NCBI RefSeq assembly: GCF_022539315.1
Contig: NC_066322.1
Span: 15,944,765-16,008,764 of the forward strand
Direction of reading: 5' to 3'
DNA: 64,000 bases
Source: Serinus canaria
Taxonomy: Eukaryota; Chordata; Aves; Passeriformes; Fringillidae
In this document: positions 38,301 to 50,800 of the stretch, in pieces
Layout: every line of letters begins with the position of its first letter
Position numbering within the stretch: the stretch's first letter is position 1
Notes under the pieces: model-generated
What the model was told of the DNA's origin: nothing
Databases searched by the model: none
Seen by the model: the letters and a program-made list of their open reading frames with translations, nothing else
Translations under genes and position numbers: made by a program

Positions 38301-40477
38301 TTTTTAATAATCCTGTAGTTTTCATATTTGTGTCTATATAAATAATTACTTTTTTTGGCACTAGCTTTCTGATTTGCTGCTTGATGAAAACATTTATGTT
38401 TTTGGTCAATGCTATTTCTAATAAAAAAGTTCTTGTTTGTAGAATTTAGATTGCACACACTTACAGATGACTGTGAAACGCTTTTCCGAGCCTTCTGTAT
38501 CCTGTAGGGTCTCTTGTGAAGTTTTGCGAAGTTACTGGATTGTGAAGTAGAGCCAAACGATCTTTTTACATCCTGTTTTAAAGCAGAGTTCTTTGGAAAA
38601 GTAGAAGAATGTCTGATCAACTGTTTTGTCCTGCTACGAAAATCTAAAGATTCTTCTATTATACTGCCTTTTCTTTTCTCTAGTCTAAGATGGCTACCAA
38701 AGGGATCAAGGCATGATGCTGAATGCAAGTATGCCATGTGTTTTTTTAAAACGCTTCTAGCTGAAGTAGCAAACGGACACAGCTTACACATATACGTCGA
38801 TGACTTTCTTGAGGATCCTAAAAAAGGACTTTTCAAGGACGCCTTTTTCTGAGTTTTTCTCTGGGACAAGTCGCTACCAATAATCGAACATTTGACTACT
38901 GCTCCATGAGCGATCCCTCGATGGCATTCCAGTTCATTCTCTGTCACAGCCATGAAATTGCATTCCTCACAACAGTAATATCTTTTATCTTTTTCATGGG
39001 TCTTTGCATGCTGCACAAACGTTTTGGGACAATTGGTACCAAATACACACTGTGGGCATTGTAACCGTGCACTCCTACCCTCATCCTGAAGTTCTTTCAG
39101 CTCACGGATTTCTTCCATCAGTTTCTGCCTTCTTTCCTGGTGAATTATCATATGTTTAAGAAGGGAATTACGATCTCGGAATGTCCTTCCACACTCCCTA
39201 CACGCATAGGGCCTGGGGACGTTCAGATGCCGGAAATGACTGTTCCCATCTAAATGGTACATCATATGCCTATGCAGATGCTTCTTCTCTCTAAAATTCA
39301 CATTGCACTTTGTACAGGGATAAAATGATGGTTCATCAGTACTGAAAGTAGATGGTGGTTCAGAATCATTCTCTTCACATTTGTTTTTCAATGTATTGGA
39401 TAGAAAAGTGCTAGTGTGAACAGGAGAAGTATCTTCTGCACAGTTACTAGTGGGACTATAAATGAGCTGCTGGATACCATCAACAGTTTCCAGCTCTTCA
39501 TCTGTGGATTCAGGCTTTACTTTACTCAACGAATATTTCTGCGGTTCTACTATTTGTAGCTCCTCATTCTGCTCTAAGAATTCAACATTTAATAGTTTTG
39601 ATTTACTAGGAATACAACTGGTATCATCAAAACAGTCTTCAGTATAGCGTGTTATTTTACTAACATCCATTTTTCTTTTTCGCTTTTTTTCTAGCCCTAC
39701 CTTACAGTGAATGGGAGACTTCTCTACTGTTTCTTCATTAGTCATAAGAAACTGTATAAACTCTTTCTGTGGATCCCAGCTGGGATCACATCCTGATCTG
39801 AAGCCACCTGTACCTGAGGAAATGCTTGTTAATGTATCGACACAATCGTCTTTCAATAGTAAATTTTTATCATCCTCACAAACTTCTACTTGGTCTACTA
39901 AAGTGCTATCTACACTATTTCCTACTGTTTTCTGTGAATCACAACCAACTGAAGCAGAGGTAGGTAGATTTTTAATGGAATGAGTCAGGTTCTTAGCATG
40001 TGCTACATCAGGTAACAAAAATAAAACTTGGTGCTGATTGGATTTCTGTGTTGTACTCTTTGCAGGCAGCTGAAGATCATGAACCACTGTCAAAGTTGAG
40101 CAGGAATCTGCAAGATGACCTCCAGGCTGTCCAGTGGTTAATGAAACGCTGCCTTTATTCATAATGGAAGTCTTTGTTGAGGTGGAGTGTGAAACTGGTC
40201 CATTAACAGCAGTTCCTCTAGACAACATAAAGTTTTCACTAGAAACAGTAGGAGCACCAGTGTGTATAAATAGAGAAGCCTGGCCTCCACTTAAGGCTTT
40301 TTCAGATCTGTCCCTTGATAGCTCCTCAGTCAGAGTCAATGTGTTGTTCTGAAATGATGTGTCACTCTCTTCTGGTTTGGGAATGCCACCTTCTTCCTCC
40401 GATACAAAATTATCATCACATAGGATTTCTTCTTCTTTAGCACCAGTGACTCCAGTATTTGTCTCTAAATCATCCAT
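26207..40477 (-). CDS. ZNF644: ZNF644, C2H2 zinc-finger protein (five spliced coding exons)
   Basis: Spliced CDS on the minus strand: join of 40477-37480, 37312-36707, 34167-34045, 26985-26883 and 26399-26207. The total is 4023 nt, giving 1340 residues plus TAG. Sequence recognised from memory as the ZNF644 orthologue; human is about 1327 residues. Visible C2H2 fingers, by ligands: C388/C391/H404/H408; C426/C429/H442/H446; C474/C477/H490/H494; C503/C506/H519/H524; C564/C567/H580/H585; C937/C940/H953/H957; C1012/C1015/H1028/H1032; a degenerate one at C1210/C1213/H1226; and a long-spaced C1276/C1279/H1296/H1300. A basic stretch (about 1247-1262) precedes the last finger. The first 380 residues are acidic or Ser/Thr-rich with no obvious fold. 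Known for the family: a nuclear cofactor related to WIZ that binds the H3K9 methyltransferases G9a/GLP, and human variants have been linked to high myopia. The start is the ATG at 40477, with A at -3 and G at +4; the Met at 40519 is intronic. The identification is very secure; exon ends are inferred from splice consensus and frame. Confidence 0.95.
26400..26882 (-). other. ZNF644 last intron (483 bp)
   Basis: AT-rich intron between the penultimate and terminal coding exons, bounded by GTACAT and ATAG. Nothing else recognised. Confidence 0.85.
26883..26985 (-). CDS. ZNF644: ZNF644 penultimate coding exon (basic stretch)
   Basis: A 103-nt exon, phase 1 in and phase 2 out. The acceptor AG at 26987-26986 follows a clear pyrimidine tract. 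The donor at 26882-26881 reads GTACAT, which is weak. It encodes [20 protein letters not shown] and the start of the last finger (YILRC plus two bases of the Arg codon). The Lys/Arg/Ser run could serve as a nuclear localisation signal; that is an inference from composition. Confidence 0.92.
26986..34044 (-). other. ZNF644 intron (7.06 kb)
   Basis: AT-rich intron. I see a short GT-rich microsatellite near 29173-29196 but no coding exon, RNA gene or clear transposon. ORFs here are short, lack domains and do not join in phase to flanking exons. Confidence 0.8.
34045..34167 (-). CDS. ZNF644: ZNF644 123-bp in-frame exon with a degenerate finger (residues 1202-1243)
   Basis: A short exon isolated between introns of 2.5 and 7.1 kb. 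The acceptor AG is at 34169-34168 and the donor GTATGT starts at 34044. It is 123 nt (41 codons), phase 1 in and out, so including or skipping it keeps the frame. It encodes [16 protein letters not shown] followed by an [12 protein letters not shown] segment. Ligands C1210, C1213 and H1226 are present, but the position of the second His is Tyr1230. The same motif occurs in mammalian ZNF644, and I believe in WIZ, so this is a family trait and not a local mutation. Alternative inclusion is plausible but cannot be seen from DNA alone. Confidence 0.88.
34168..36706 (-). other. ZNF644 intron (2.54 kb)
   Basis: AT-rich intron between the 606-nt exon and the 123-nt exon. Two overlapping plus-strand ORFs at 36272-36633 have no recognisable domain. 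Nothing else identified. Confidence 0.8.
36707..37312 (-). CDS. ZNF644: ZNF644 coding exon (residues 1000-1202, finger C1012-H1032)
   Basis: A 606-nt exon, phase 1 in and phase 1 out, so it is symmetric and could be skipped in frame. The acceptor AG is at 37314-37313 and the donor GTAAGA starts at 36706. It begins with the AIEKSE segment and carries a finger with C1012, C1015, H1028 and H1032 whose helix region reads [10 protein letters not shown], almost the same as the finger in the previous exon. The rest is a Lys/Ser-rich linker matching the human protein closely as I remember it. The preceding intron is only 167 nt. Confidence 0.93.
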
Positions 40478-40508
40478 ATTGCTGGTCTGTCCATTAAGGA
40501 CATTTATA
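37480..40508 (-). CDS. ZNF644: ZNF644 main coding exon (residues 1-999, first six fingers)
   Basis: A 3029-nt exon containing 31 nt of 5'UTR and then the start codon at 40477-40475. The acceptor follows a pyrimidine-rich tract on the minus strand and its AG falls at 40510-40509. The donor at 37479-37478 reads GTAAGA. The exon ends in phase 1 after Lys999. It encodes the N-terminal disordered part, a run of five C2H2 fingers (residues 388-585), a long Ser/Lys-rich linker, and the first GLSNHVRGH finger (937-957). The segment around residues 386-530 looks the most conserved against the human protein as I remember it. Continuing the frame past the donor reaches a stop at 37424, which is intronic read-through and not a real C-terminus. 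Confidence 0.93.
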
Positions 40509-41786
40509 CTAAAAAACAAACAAGAAAAAAATCAGGCAATTGCTGAAATAAATAATGACAATTTTAATTCACAGCTTTTCTTCAGGATCACTCTTCACAC
40601 TGTAATCTAAAAAGATGTTTTGAACTTGTGAAAAATCTACTTTTCATTTAGAATATCCAGGACATTTATAGTGAATCAATGAAGCAATAAAAAAACCCCA
40701 ATTTTTTGCTATGTAATATTAATAACTATACAGCAAACTAGTCACTGCCAAATATCCCAGTTCAAAGAAGCCTGAGACCTACACACAAGCAAGATGGCGA
40801 AAATCAGACTGTCAAAACAAAAGCAAATACATACATTCTGTTTGTACATAAATACAGATTATCTTCAGTTGTTCTCCAGAAGTAAAAGCAAGCAGTAAAG
40901 GCTACACAGACATCTACTAGCAATTCTGTTGGTTTTTTTTTTTTTTTTTAAACATACTTTCTTTAGGAAACTAAAACAGTCTTTACATTTCTCAAGGGAG
41001 CACTTTTTTCAAAGTACTTCCATACAACTGACCTGATGCTACATGGAAGCCTGCAGAAGGGAAAAAACACAATGAAGCTGATTTTGATAATCTGATTAGT
41101 GACAAGAGACACAGCAAAGAATCAAACTCACAGAGGAAACTAGATGTCTTCCTATTCCCTTCTTACAAAAGGACCCTCATTGCTTTAAAACAAATAAACC
41201 CCATTTGCTTATAAGGCTATTTTAAATGATAAGCAAATTAAACAACATCTTATCAAAGGTGGGGGAAAAGAAATATTGTAAGAACAAAACATTTCGTTAG
41301 GATCTACCTACCAGATGAAGTCACCGTGTTGAATCCAGAGAGTGACACTAACAGTATCTTCCAGTACAGAGAACTACTGCATATTAATTCCATTCCCATG
41401 GGTGGCCTTGTCTTTCTACAAGTGACTCTTACTCATACATCAAATCATCTATTCAACGCTTAGTGAGCACAAAGGAGCTGCCTACACATGAAAATCAATG
41501 TGTGACCAACAGAAATGTAAACTTTAGTCTACCCTGGAATTCACTTTTTATACAGGTCCCCAGAACACAGTGAGCATAAGGCATTAAAACATTCATCTAG
41601 GAGTCAGGACATCTATATTTTACAGAAATCACATATTTTACCCTTAGAGAGTACTACTCACTTTGATCTTTTGTGGGATTTGATTCCTGCAATCACATCA
41701 TTTCAGTTACTAATTAACATTTTGAATGGAACTCAGTTAAAAGGAGTTATTACCTAGAATCTCTGAATTAAGATGTTATAACTCAC
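40509..41786 (-). other. Intron between candidate 5'UTR exon and main coding exon
   Basis: AT-rich, noncoding. It contains a homopolymer of 17 T on the plus strand at 40933-40949. Its status as an intron depends on the candidate exon at 41787-41859; otherwise it is part of a longer 5' intron. Confidence 0.5.
40933..40949. repeat. T17 homopolymer
   Basis: Seventeen T on the plus strand in the ZNF644 5' intron. Simple repeat. Confidence 0.85.
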
Positions 41787-41859
41787 AACTAATATCCATG
41801 GCTTCCTGCAATGGTCCTTTATTGAAATCCAGGAAAACCACTTTGGACATCCTTTTTTC
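41787..41859 (-). other. ZNF644: Candidate ZNF644 5'UTR exon with a uORF
   Basis: On the minus strand a pyrimidine tract and TTAG acceptor at 41861-41860 precede 73 nt, followed by a strong GTGAGT donor at 41786-41781. It lies 1.28 kb upstream of the main coding exon and contains an ATG at 41850. Spliced to the acceptor before 40508, that ATG opens a 22-codon uORF (MSKVVFLDFNKGPLQEAMDI then two residues) ending in TAA at 40506-40504. The stop abuts another ATG (40503), whose short frame stops at 40465, inside the main CDS. I cannot confirm that this exon is transcribed; splice-site quality and position are the only evidence. Confidence 0.42.
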
Positions 41860-44800
41860 CTAAGGAGAGAAAACAACCTAGTTAAACAACACCAGTTTCA
41901 TCTTCATACATAACATTTTAAAATATGCCCAGTATTTTAAACTCGACAGAACAGCTATCCACACCATTCAAAGCTAACTACTGCTTCACAGAAATTCTCT
42001 TTTACTGCACTTGTTTTGTTTCAAATCAGCAAAAGGACAAAACAATTATTTAACCTCTTCTGAGTTTGTAAAAAATAAACCCTAATGTAAGATAACTTAC
42101 TTTTGCAAATAAAACTATTTGGAGTAGAAATACAATGAAAAATTAAGTCATTAAAAAAAGTCTTTCCTTTGCTACTCACTGAACTAGCCAATTTAGAAAT
42201 ACAGCAATGCTCACATCAGAGGCATAATAAATGTTTAAAATATTATTGTATTATTATCTATAACATACCTTCACTCAAATGTTCTACTAGACACCCAGTT
42301 CCTCATCTTGCCATTTCTGAAGATTTTTTCTTTGCTTTGCTGTTTTGAGATGGGTCATTTTTCACTATAATAACGACTTCCAATAAGATCACATCCAAAG
42401 CTATCACCCTAAAATGGTGATAATGCACCACCCAGCAGGAGTCTTTACATCACCTACATAAGTTAGCAATGGGCAGTGCAAACATGCGCTAAGAATCAGT
42501 AATGCAAAAGTCAGTTAAAAGAAGTGAAGCCTACAATCATGCACAACAGCTCCAGCAATTTTACAACTCAGAAATGTAGGCTTCACGTAGTATCAGGCAG
42601 GACAGTATAAAACTGTTCCCAAAACCTTGGAAAGAACTTGAGTAAGACAATTTTGACTAGCCGATGTGTGTTTTCCGTGGTTTATTGCTGCAGAAACAGA
42701 CAAAAGCGTGCTCAGTCAATCTGAGAGCCTGTATTAGCTTTTCTCAACAGGAAGCAACGTTGCTAACGAAGTGGTAAATTCAGTGTTAATGAGTGGCTTC
42801 ACTGTTACCACCTCTGAGGTAAAACCTTCCACGTTCCAAGTTCCACCCATCTGTTCTGGTGTGAGGGGTTCAGAGGAAGAACAGACGCTTCCCATTTAAA
42901 GCAACTTCACTGGTACCCCTGAACAGCGGGGAGGCAGACTGAGAATACTGCGCTGCTTGGAGACTGCAATCCTCATTATCAGAATGGCTCCTCAAAACTG
43001 CTCACAGGTTTACAAGATGAAGACAGAATAATGTTGCTCTACATACAAAATCATACTCCTAATGAATATTAGTATTAAAGCTGAAGTTAAGAAAGTGTCT
43101 AAGACACCCTGTGGTTACAATTGAACTGAAATTCTCTTCAGAGTTATCAGAGATATCTAAAGCATTACCTAACGCAATCTAATTACCTACTGCAAGTAAG
43201 AGACTCCTCTCCATACTGTGTATTTATGGAGATTGGGAACTATTCCATACAGATATGATTAGAAGTCTTCAATGATAAAACAGGTATCCCTACAGATTTC
43301 AGTCACTGAATCAAGCCTGAAATGCTTACTGTATCAATAATATCACTGCTACATTTTAATAATTACCAGCTAATGATCACTTTTATTCTTATCATCATGT
43401 ATTATTATTTTCCAGCTATCAAGTTGGTACAATTCACTATTTTTTCTGCAGGACAACAACAATAAAGCTAACGATTTTAACAGTGTGGCATTAGAGAAAA
43501 CAGAAAATATATTTTTAAATGACAATAATTTAGTCTTGTGATAACACTGAACCAAGATGCAATAATTCAGTTACATTATCTACTCCATGTGTCAGAACTC
43601 ATGCAGCAACAATGACAGGTATAGCTAAAGACACAACACCATGTTTTTTGAGGAAATGAATGTTATCATCTAACTTATCTCTTGGGGGAAAAAAGAAAAA
43701 TCAATCAATGTAACTAAGATGTAACCAAGGCTATGCAATACACTTTGCCTGCTTCCATCAGTTTTAAAATTATCTTCTCTATACCATATCAGAAATACAA
43801 AATTATTAATTCTGTAAAAATATATAGCATTTAATACTTGGTGTATTTGAAAAATTAAAAATTGAGATCAAACTTTCAATTTGTTGAAAGTACTGCTTGT
43901 CATCATATCCACTACCAGGACTATATTACCTCGACTAGATGGTTGAGGTGATTTTTATTTCAGCACCTAGTGCAATATACCTAGGAGATATATACATGTA
44001 AAAATGGTGATGGAAAGTGTCTGGAAAAGCCTACACAAGTGTACACAATTCCAGCTCCTACCTTTGAAACACACTTTATCTAAAGGCTAGGTCAAATTCA
44101 ATTATTTAAATTCAATTATTTAGTTCAATCCAATTATTTAAGCCTAGAATAACTGCAATGCACTTAACAGTGTTATTCTTGGTTTACATGCTATGCTATT
44201 TACTATACAGAAATTATTTCATATTCAAAAGTAGAAAGAAACCAATTACTTATTCAGCTAAGCCACACTCCACTCTCTATTAACTGATTTAAAATCTACC
44301 TAATTTTATTAATAAAGTATCAGTTTTAAAAATCGTAATGTGTTCTGCAGATATGACTGACTGTGGCCAGACAGTCTAAGCATTAAAAAAGTGTAAGGTC
44401 AGATCTATCTTCAAGCTGACAGATCATAATTTAAATGCCTTAAGCTAATCTTATTGTCTTAAAAAATCTTGAACATCAGTATTTTTGCAAACTATCAGCA
44501 CTTGCTATAACACCCTTACTACACTACATCTTGAGGTTCCTACAGAAGAAATGAGGTGATAATTGCATATTAACATAATTATTTGGTAATCCCTCCAAGC
44601 AGGCTTCCTAGGTCACTCGGTAATTCAGATTAGATGCAACCTTCCTGTCATCAGATCTATGCTGTCCACTTTCTGTTCATTAATAATTCTTTTTGATAGG
44701 AATGTAGTTAAATCCATTGTCCTATGTACATTATTAATTGTATTTATTACCAGTAGGTTTATGACCTTCCCAAGTTCTTATTTCATAACTACAACCTTTA

Positions 44801-47800
44801 CTACTCAGTAGGGTCACACACCAAATTAGGAGCACTGCCTTCATGCAATGCTAGTTCAGTAAAGCTTACACCTCAGTGCAAGCCCAGTGTCATTTCATAG
44901 GGATTTACAATAAATTTCAAAGCACACTGGAGCTGAAATATTCAGACAGAAGAATTTGGCTGAGTTTGTGACAAGCATGAAGTGCCTTTATGTGTTCTGA
45001 TGTCAAGTTTCTCACTAAATTCATAAATGCGAGCCAATGAGCTAAATGCACAGAGCGACTATAAAGCAAAACAAAAACTTAGAAGCCATCTCCTAAATGG
45101 TTTGAATTTCATCAGCCTAGTTTCTTCAGCCTCAACTAAAGAAATACAGTGTCTTTCAGCAGTGCTGTAACGAAGGGAAAAACGTACTTGCCCTGTGCTA
45201 AATAACTCCTCATAAGTCAAGTTCTTTAGGCAGATATATGAATAACCAGGACACTCAAGGGATCGTTCAAATATTCAAGACATTGGAAAGGTGCTTCAGG
45301 TTTGCATTGCTCCAGTTTAGATTTTTCTTCAAGATTTCATTATGTAATGACAAAATCTACTATTTTTCCACACATGTTTCTGCAATAAAGCTTTCTCAAG
45401 TGACAGAGTGTATGAAAGGTGATGGAACCAAAGTCACAGATTTTTAGGCAACAAACAGAAGACCAAAGTGTTTAAGTACGTCATGGTACAGGACTAAAAA
45501 AGCATCTCCTTCCATTTTGCCCCATCAGTCTATGCTTTAAAACCTTAATAACGGCAAACATCAAGCACAGAACTTCTGCCAAAAGAGAAAGGTTTAAGTC
45601 GAGAACCTCTGGAAAGTGAAGGTTTGTACAGAGTAATAGAGGAACTGGCAGAGTACCAGCACAAACCAGCCACGTCTTGAGAAAAAAACAAACAACCTTA
45701 GAATTCAGCTGCACAGTATTTTTGCCTCCTCCATATACTCATGGCTCAGAGTTTATGCCTCTGGAGCTTTGGGTGTTATCTAGCAATATTAATGGCCCAA
45801 ATCAATAAAATAACGATACTTTGATCATTAGAAGAATACTTATTACTTGTTTTCCAGTTTATTTTGTTTTAAAAAGCTATCCCACTCCACCCTTCAGATG
45901 GAAATAAAACCACAAAGCCTGACAACTAGAGGTGAGTCAGTGACTCACCTTGCCTTCCCTCGCTTCTATTTTGTTTGCAAATTAAGTGGGTGAAAATACA
46001 TTTCCTTCTGCACAGCAGAAACACTATTTGTAGGCCACCTTACTTAGCTTTGAGACCTGCAAATGAACACTTCTGCATTTTTTCAAACTTCTGTAGTGAA
46101 GAGACAGCTTGTTTAATACGTCTAACCCCGTAAGTACTGCCCCCCACACCTACTTTACACACTGTCCACAGTTATTAATCTAACTACAACATCAAGAGTG
46201 CCATTCAAAACTAGTTATCTTCAATACTATGCAAATCCACAGCTGTTCATGTAACAATATGAAAACTGGAAAACTCCCATAGCTAACTAGACTGCCATAT
46301 TAAAATTTTTAAAGCAGTATGAAATATTACCAATACAACATTTGTATTATTCCTAAATAAATACAAAGTTACTACCACCCACAGTATAACCTTTTTTAAT
46401 AATGTTAGAAAGTTCACTGAGTTGTCAAATACCTGCAGAAAAAGGTGACCATAGAGGAATTCTCAGTTCTAGAGCAGCCATGACAAAAGCATCTCTTTTT
46501 TTCAATAAGATTATAATTGGGAAGATCAACCCCAAAGCACACTTTTTCAGAAAGTTATTTTCCTTAAACTTAGTTCCTAATGCAACAATGTCTTCTAAAG
46601 CTCTCTGTCAGGAACAGTAAGGAAACCAAAAATTCCTTAAATATGTCAAAATTTCAGAAACTCAATTTCTGGTCTAAAACATCTAAGAATGATATGTTAA
46701 CATCTCATGTGAAAGGAAACTGAACAAAACTTAAGAATAACCATCATACAATGAGAAATCACAAAAGAGAATTCCATTATTGCCACCAACTACTCTTAAT
46801 CTTACTTCTCTAGTATTGATTTGCTTGGGGAAATAACCAGTTTGTCACAATGGGGGGCATCATGCTAAAATTCAATACTGAATCAATAATAATAAATGAC
46901 AGTACAATTTAAGTGTGACAAGAACCACATGTATCACTGTAGAAAATACTCCTCTGGTTTTAACTGTTCATGTAGCAGTTTAAGACAGTTTCATGGGCAG
47001 GTGCTTCTCAATATGAACTAGGTATTTCTAAAAGATGACTAGCCAGAACACAAAACCAAGATGTTGAATGTGGTAACTTAAGAGTAGTCACACACTGGCT
47101 GGCAACTCCACAGACATTATAACTCCTGCCCAGAATTCCACAGCCCTGTTCACAGAGGACAGCCAGGTACTTGTCTCCATGTTCCTGCAGCTCTCTAGTT
47201 TGGATTTTTAGTAGCACAATGTAGTTTGAATTGTACTGCCATTAGCTCTACTAGAGATGACAACTAGAATCAAATATTGAATTGTCCTAAATGCAGACAT
47301 ACGTGGTAACGACTAGCTGTATTCCAATAAAGACACAGAAGTATTAAAAATACAAAATTAATGCTCTGTGAAAACACACACTATTTCTCTTCTAAACTTC
47401 TTCAATATAGGTATGAAAGTATTTTAAAAATGGTTTCCAACTACCAACTTTGAATTTATCATTCTGACAGCTGAAGAAAATTACACAAAAATTATTAGGG
47501 ATACAGTAAAAGCATGTTCTCTCTATCCCAAGTTATGCAGAATATATTGACAGCAAATTTAATATATATAACTATAATTTAATGCTCTTCTCCCTTCTAC
47601 CGCTCTTCCAGGGATCCTGTTTTCCAGAGTTCTCTCACTAAATAAAATAACATTATCACTGAGTAGAGTTCTATTATCACACTCAATTTTATAAACATGC
47701 ATTTCCCAAGCCCCACCTCATTTTCTAGTTGTATTTCTACAATTTTTCTTTTTACACAGGATGAATCCCTCTTCTTCACCACCATATACTTAAATACCTT

Positions 47801-50800
47801 CCTGAACCTCAAGAGAGGTTCTCAGTGTCAGCTTTTGCTACAGAACCCACTGCCACCAGCAATGTTCCTCTCCAGCCACACTAAGTGAGACATTTCACAA
47901 AGAGACCATGTTTAGGAAAGTACCTGCACTCCTCCAGACTTTAAGATCACTACTACAGTCCTTAAATGGGGCATTGTACTAAAATTAAAGAACCTGCTGA
48001 CCACTGCAGAAGATTTTGGCTTGCAGAGAAGAGGAAGTATTTTCAACATGGCATCATATACTGTCAAATTACTGGGCTATTCATTGGAATTATGTTTTTC
48101 TTTGAAGCAAAGCCAGTTTAAATAATTGCTGCCTTCTTCCACTCTCCCAAGTTCCTCCTTTCACACTTTATCAACCATTTCATTATCCAGTTTAAAAGGC
48201 TGGGACCCAAACACTGCTGAATTGGCACAGTTGAGAGGCGACAACTATGGGTAAGGGCACAAACTTTTACTAGCTTTGTTGACAGAAAAATCCACTGGGG
48301 AATATTTTCCTAAAATCTACATGAATAAATAAAAAAAGTAAAAATGTAGAGAACATTTCATAAGGCAAAAAAGAAGCTTTGACAGTCTTTTATTAAATTG
48401 CAGAATGCAGCACTATAAAGAATTCTACCATGAAGCAAATTTTACGTTCTAAAATTCTTTGAACTAAGCTACTCAACTCAAGCAAAATGCTAGAAGTAAA
48501 TGCTAAAATAATTCAACTGGGGAACATTAAATACATCTTCTGAGAGTACTATTAACACAAGCAACAGTCTTAAATGGCGTATTAGACATGAGAGCTAGAT
48601 TTTCCATAGAGACATACAAATGCAAATCCTTCCAGTGGGTTAAATAAAAAGTATTTTGATCTCTACAACACATAACTAACTTTCAGAAATTTAAAAACGA
48701 ATCTACTCCTCCTTAACCAATAGTTTTACTGGATCAGCCACCTTATCTGCCCAGAGACAAATCCTTTTGAAGCCAGGTACTGCCACCAAGTGGTGGCGAA
48801 ATTTGGATTTGTAAATCCAGTTATTCCTCACGTGTAGAGCATACAGAACTGAAAAACGTTCCTGCAGCTGCCAAATATGAGCAATGCTCTACTAACACAA
48901 GACAGTTTAAAACACTGAGTCATCCCTGCTGCCCCTCTCCGAACCTTCTTCAGGTCTTCTATGTTGTTTTTCAGTCACTTGACTACAAGAAACAATACAC
49001 ATTACAATGCAATACAGTTCTGTGAATTCACAAATTCACAGAGCTGGATATGGGCTTTGTTTTACTCCCTAATAAAGCACAGTAATTTCACTGATTTACT
49101 AACTATTCAGTTGTCATTTTTACTGAACTCTGGGAACCTCAAGATCTCCTCCAAGCAACAGCAATACTGATCAAACATCATTACACTTATTCTTTTACAC
49201 ATTTTTCTGTCCTCTTGCTGTGAATGCAATCCTACAGGCATTCTCCTCAGAGACCAGCTTTTCCTTACTAAACACAGATAACTACCACTAAGATGAAAGG
49301 TCTTCAGAGTTTCATTCAGAAGACTTCATACTTAAAACTGCACTCAGTTATTTATACATCAGACTTTTCAACTAATTTTCTGTATTTAAACCACTAATTA
49401 GATAACCACACAAATTAAAAAGCAACAGAGCATAAATTGCAAGCTTTAAGTACTGAAAGCATTAGAAGGCACAAGGATCAATTGAATTTTATTGAATTTT
49501 ACTGTCAATCCAAGTCCCTTTTCTAGCCATAATTCTTGTTTTACACTTATCCTTAGATGAAGTTTGTCCTTTTGCAGAGTTCTATTCGTTTGTTTTCTCA
49601 AAGCAGCACATTTCAGAAACCAGCAAAGTCAGGCTAAGTGAGTAAACATCTTCTACACATAAGTATATGCATAACACAGTGGTAGAGCTTATTTTTAATT
49701 GTACATAGTTCAGAAGACAATTCATAATCAAAGTCCTGAATCAGTTATACATTATACAAAAGATCAACACTCAATGGAAGAGTTACTTTAAATTTCCCAC
49801 AAAGCACTCTTCTATAATCAGTATTTTAAAATTGACAGCAACAGCTCTGAAGAAGTCTTAGTGGAACAGAAGATATGAACAAAGCAGTTCATGTCTATTT
49901 TAATATGTACATACTACAATTTCAAGACAGTATTAAGTCTACATAATAATTGGAGCTTGGAATTGAGGAATGAACTCATTTAAGCAAATGGGATCTCCCT
50001 CTCATCTCTTCAAAATATCAAGTCACTGCAAGCAGCTACATTCTGAGATGGCACATAAGTCAAACAACGAGCAGGAAACTTGAGGAGACAGCTTTGGCTT
50101 GTTACAGAGATCTCTGTGGCTGAGTCCATCATGCCATGTCTCCAAAGTAGAGCTTACTGAACTGTGGTGCCTTACCTAAAGATTCGCTTCAAAGACTCGA
50201 GTTAAAACGGATTAAAGCTCATTGCTACATCTTTCACATAATTATATGGAGACAAGATGAATTTTATAGTTCAAATGATTCCTGGAGTAGAAAGTAAACG
50301 GAAGAGAAAAAGATAAACTTCTTCATTCTTTTTCTCAAAATAACAGAGAAAGGGGGTGGAGGGGAGGGAGGAGGAAAATGCCAGTTACAGGAAATTTTTC
50401 CTAGATGGACACTTTGCAATTGCAAAATGGACACTTAAGTTCTACAAGCAGTAAATCTCCATAAACTTTGTCTTTCAAATAGCTTGCAAATGGCTTCCTA
50501 AAGACAGGAAGAGAAGACAAAATTCCAACAGAATTTCATTGTTTAAAACTTGAAATGCTATTGCGATAGTTGGTCAAATTTCCCACGCAGTTATTTATTA
50601 ATACATAAAGTGTAAGTTTAACATGCTGCTTTTACAGTGCAAAGTACACTTTCCGTACTTTCAAACCAGGTATATGTAGAGAACAAAATTATTTAAAGTG
50701 CTCATAATTTTGTCTCTCAACAGCTAGAAGGACACCTTGATAGCTTTTTAACTATAATAATTTCTGGGAGAAAAACATTATTATCATCATATTAAACAAT

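Noticed and set aside
40478..40519. N-terminal extension of ZNF644 from the Met at 40519
   Set aside because: The acceptor AG at 40510-40509 places that Met in the intron. The family starts at the MDDL Met at 40477.
48783..48798. CTCF-like palindrome CCACCAAGTGGTGG
   Set aside because: It departs from the CTCF core at central positions and is better explained as a chance short palindrome.
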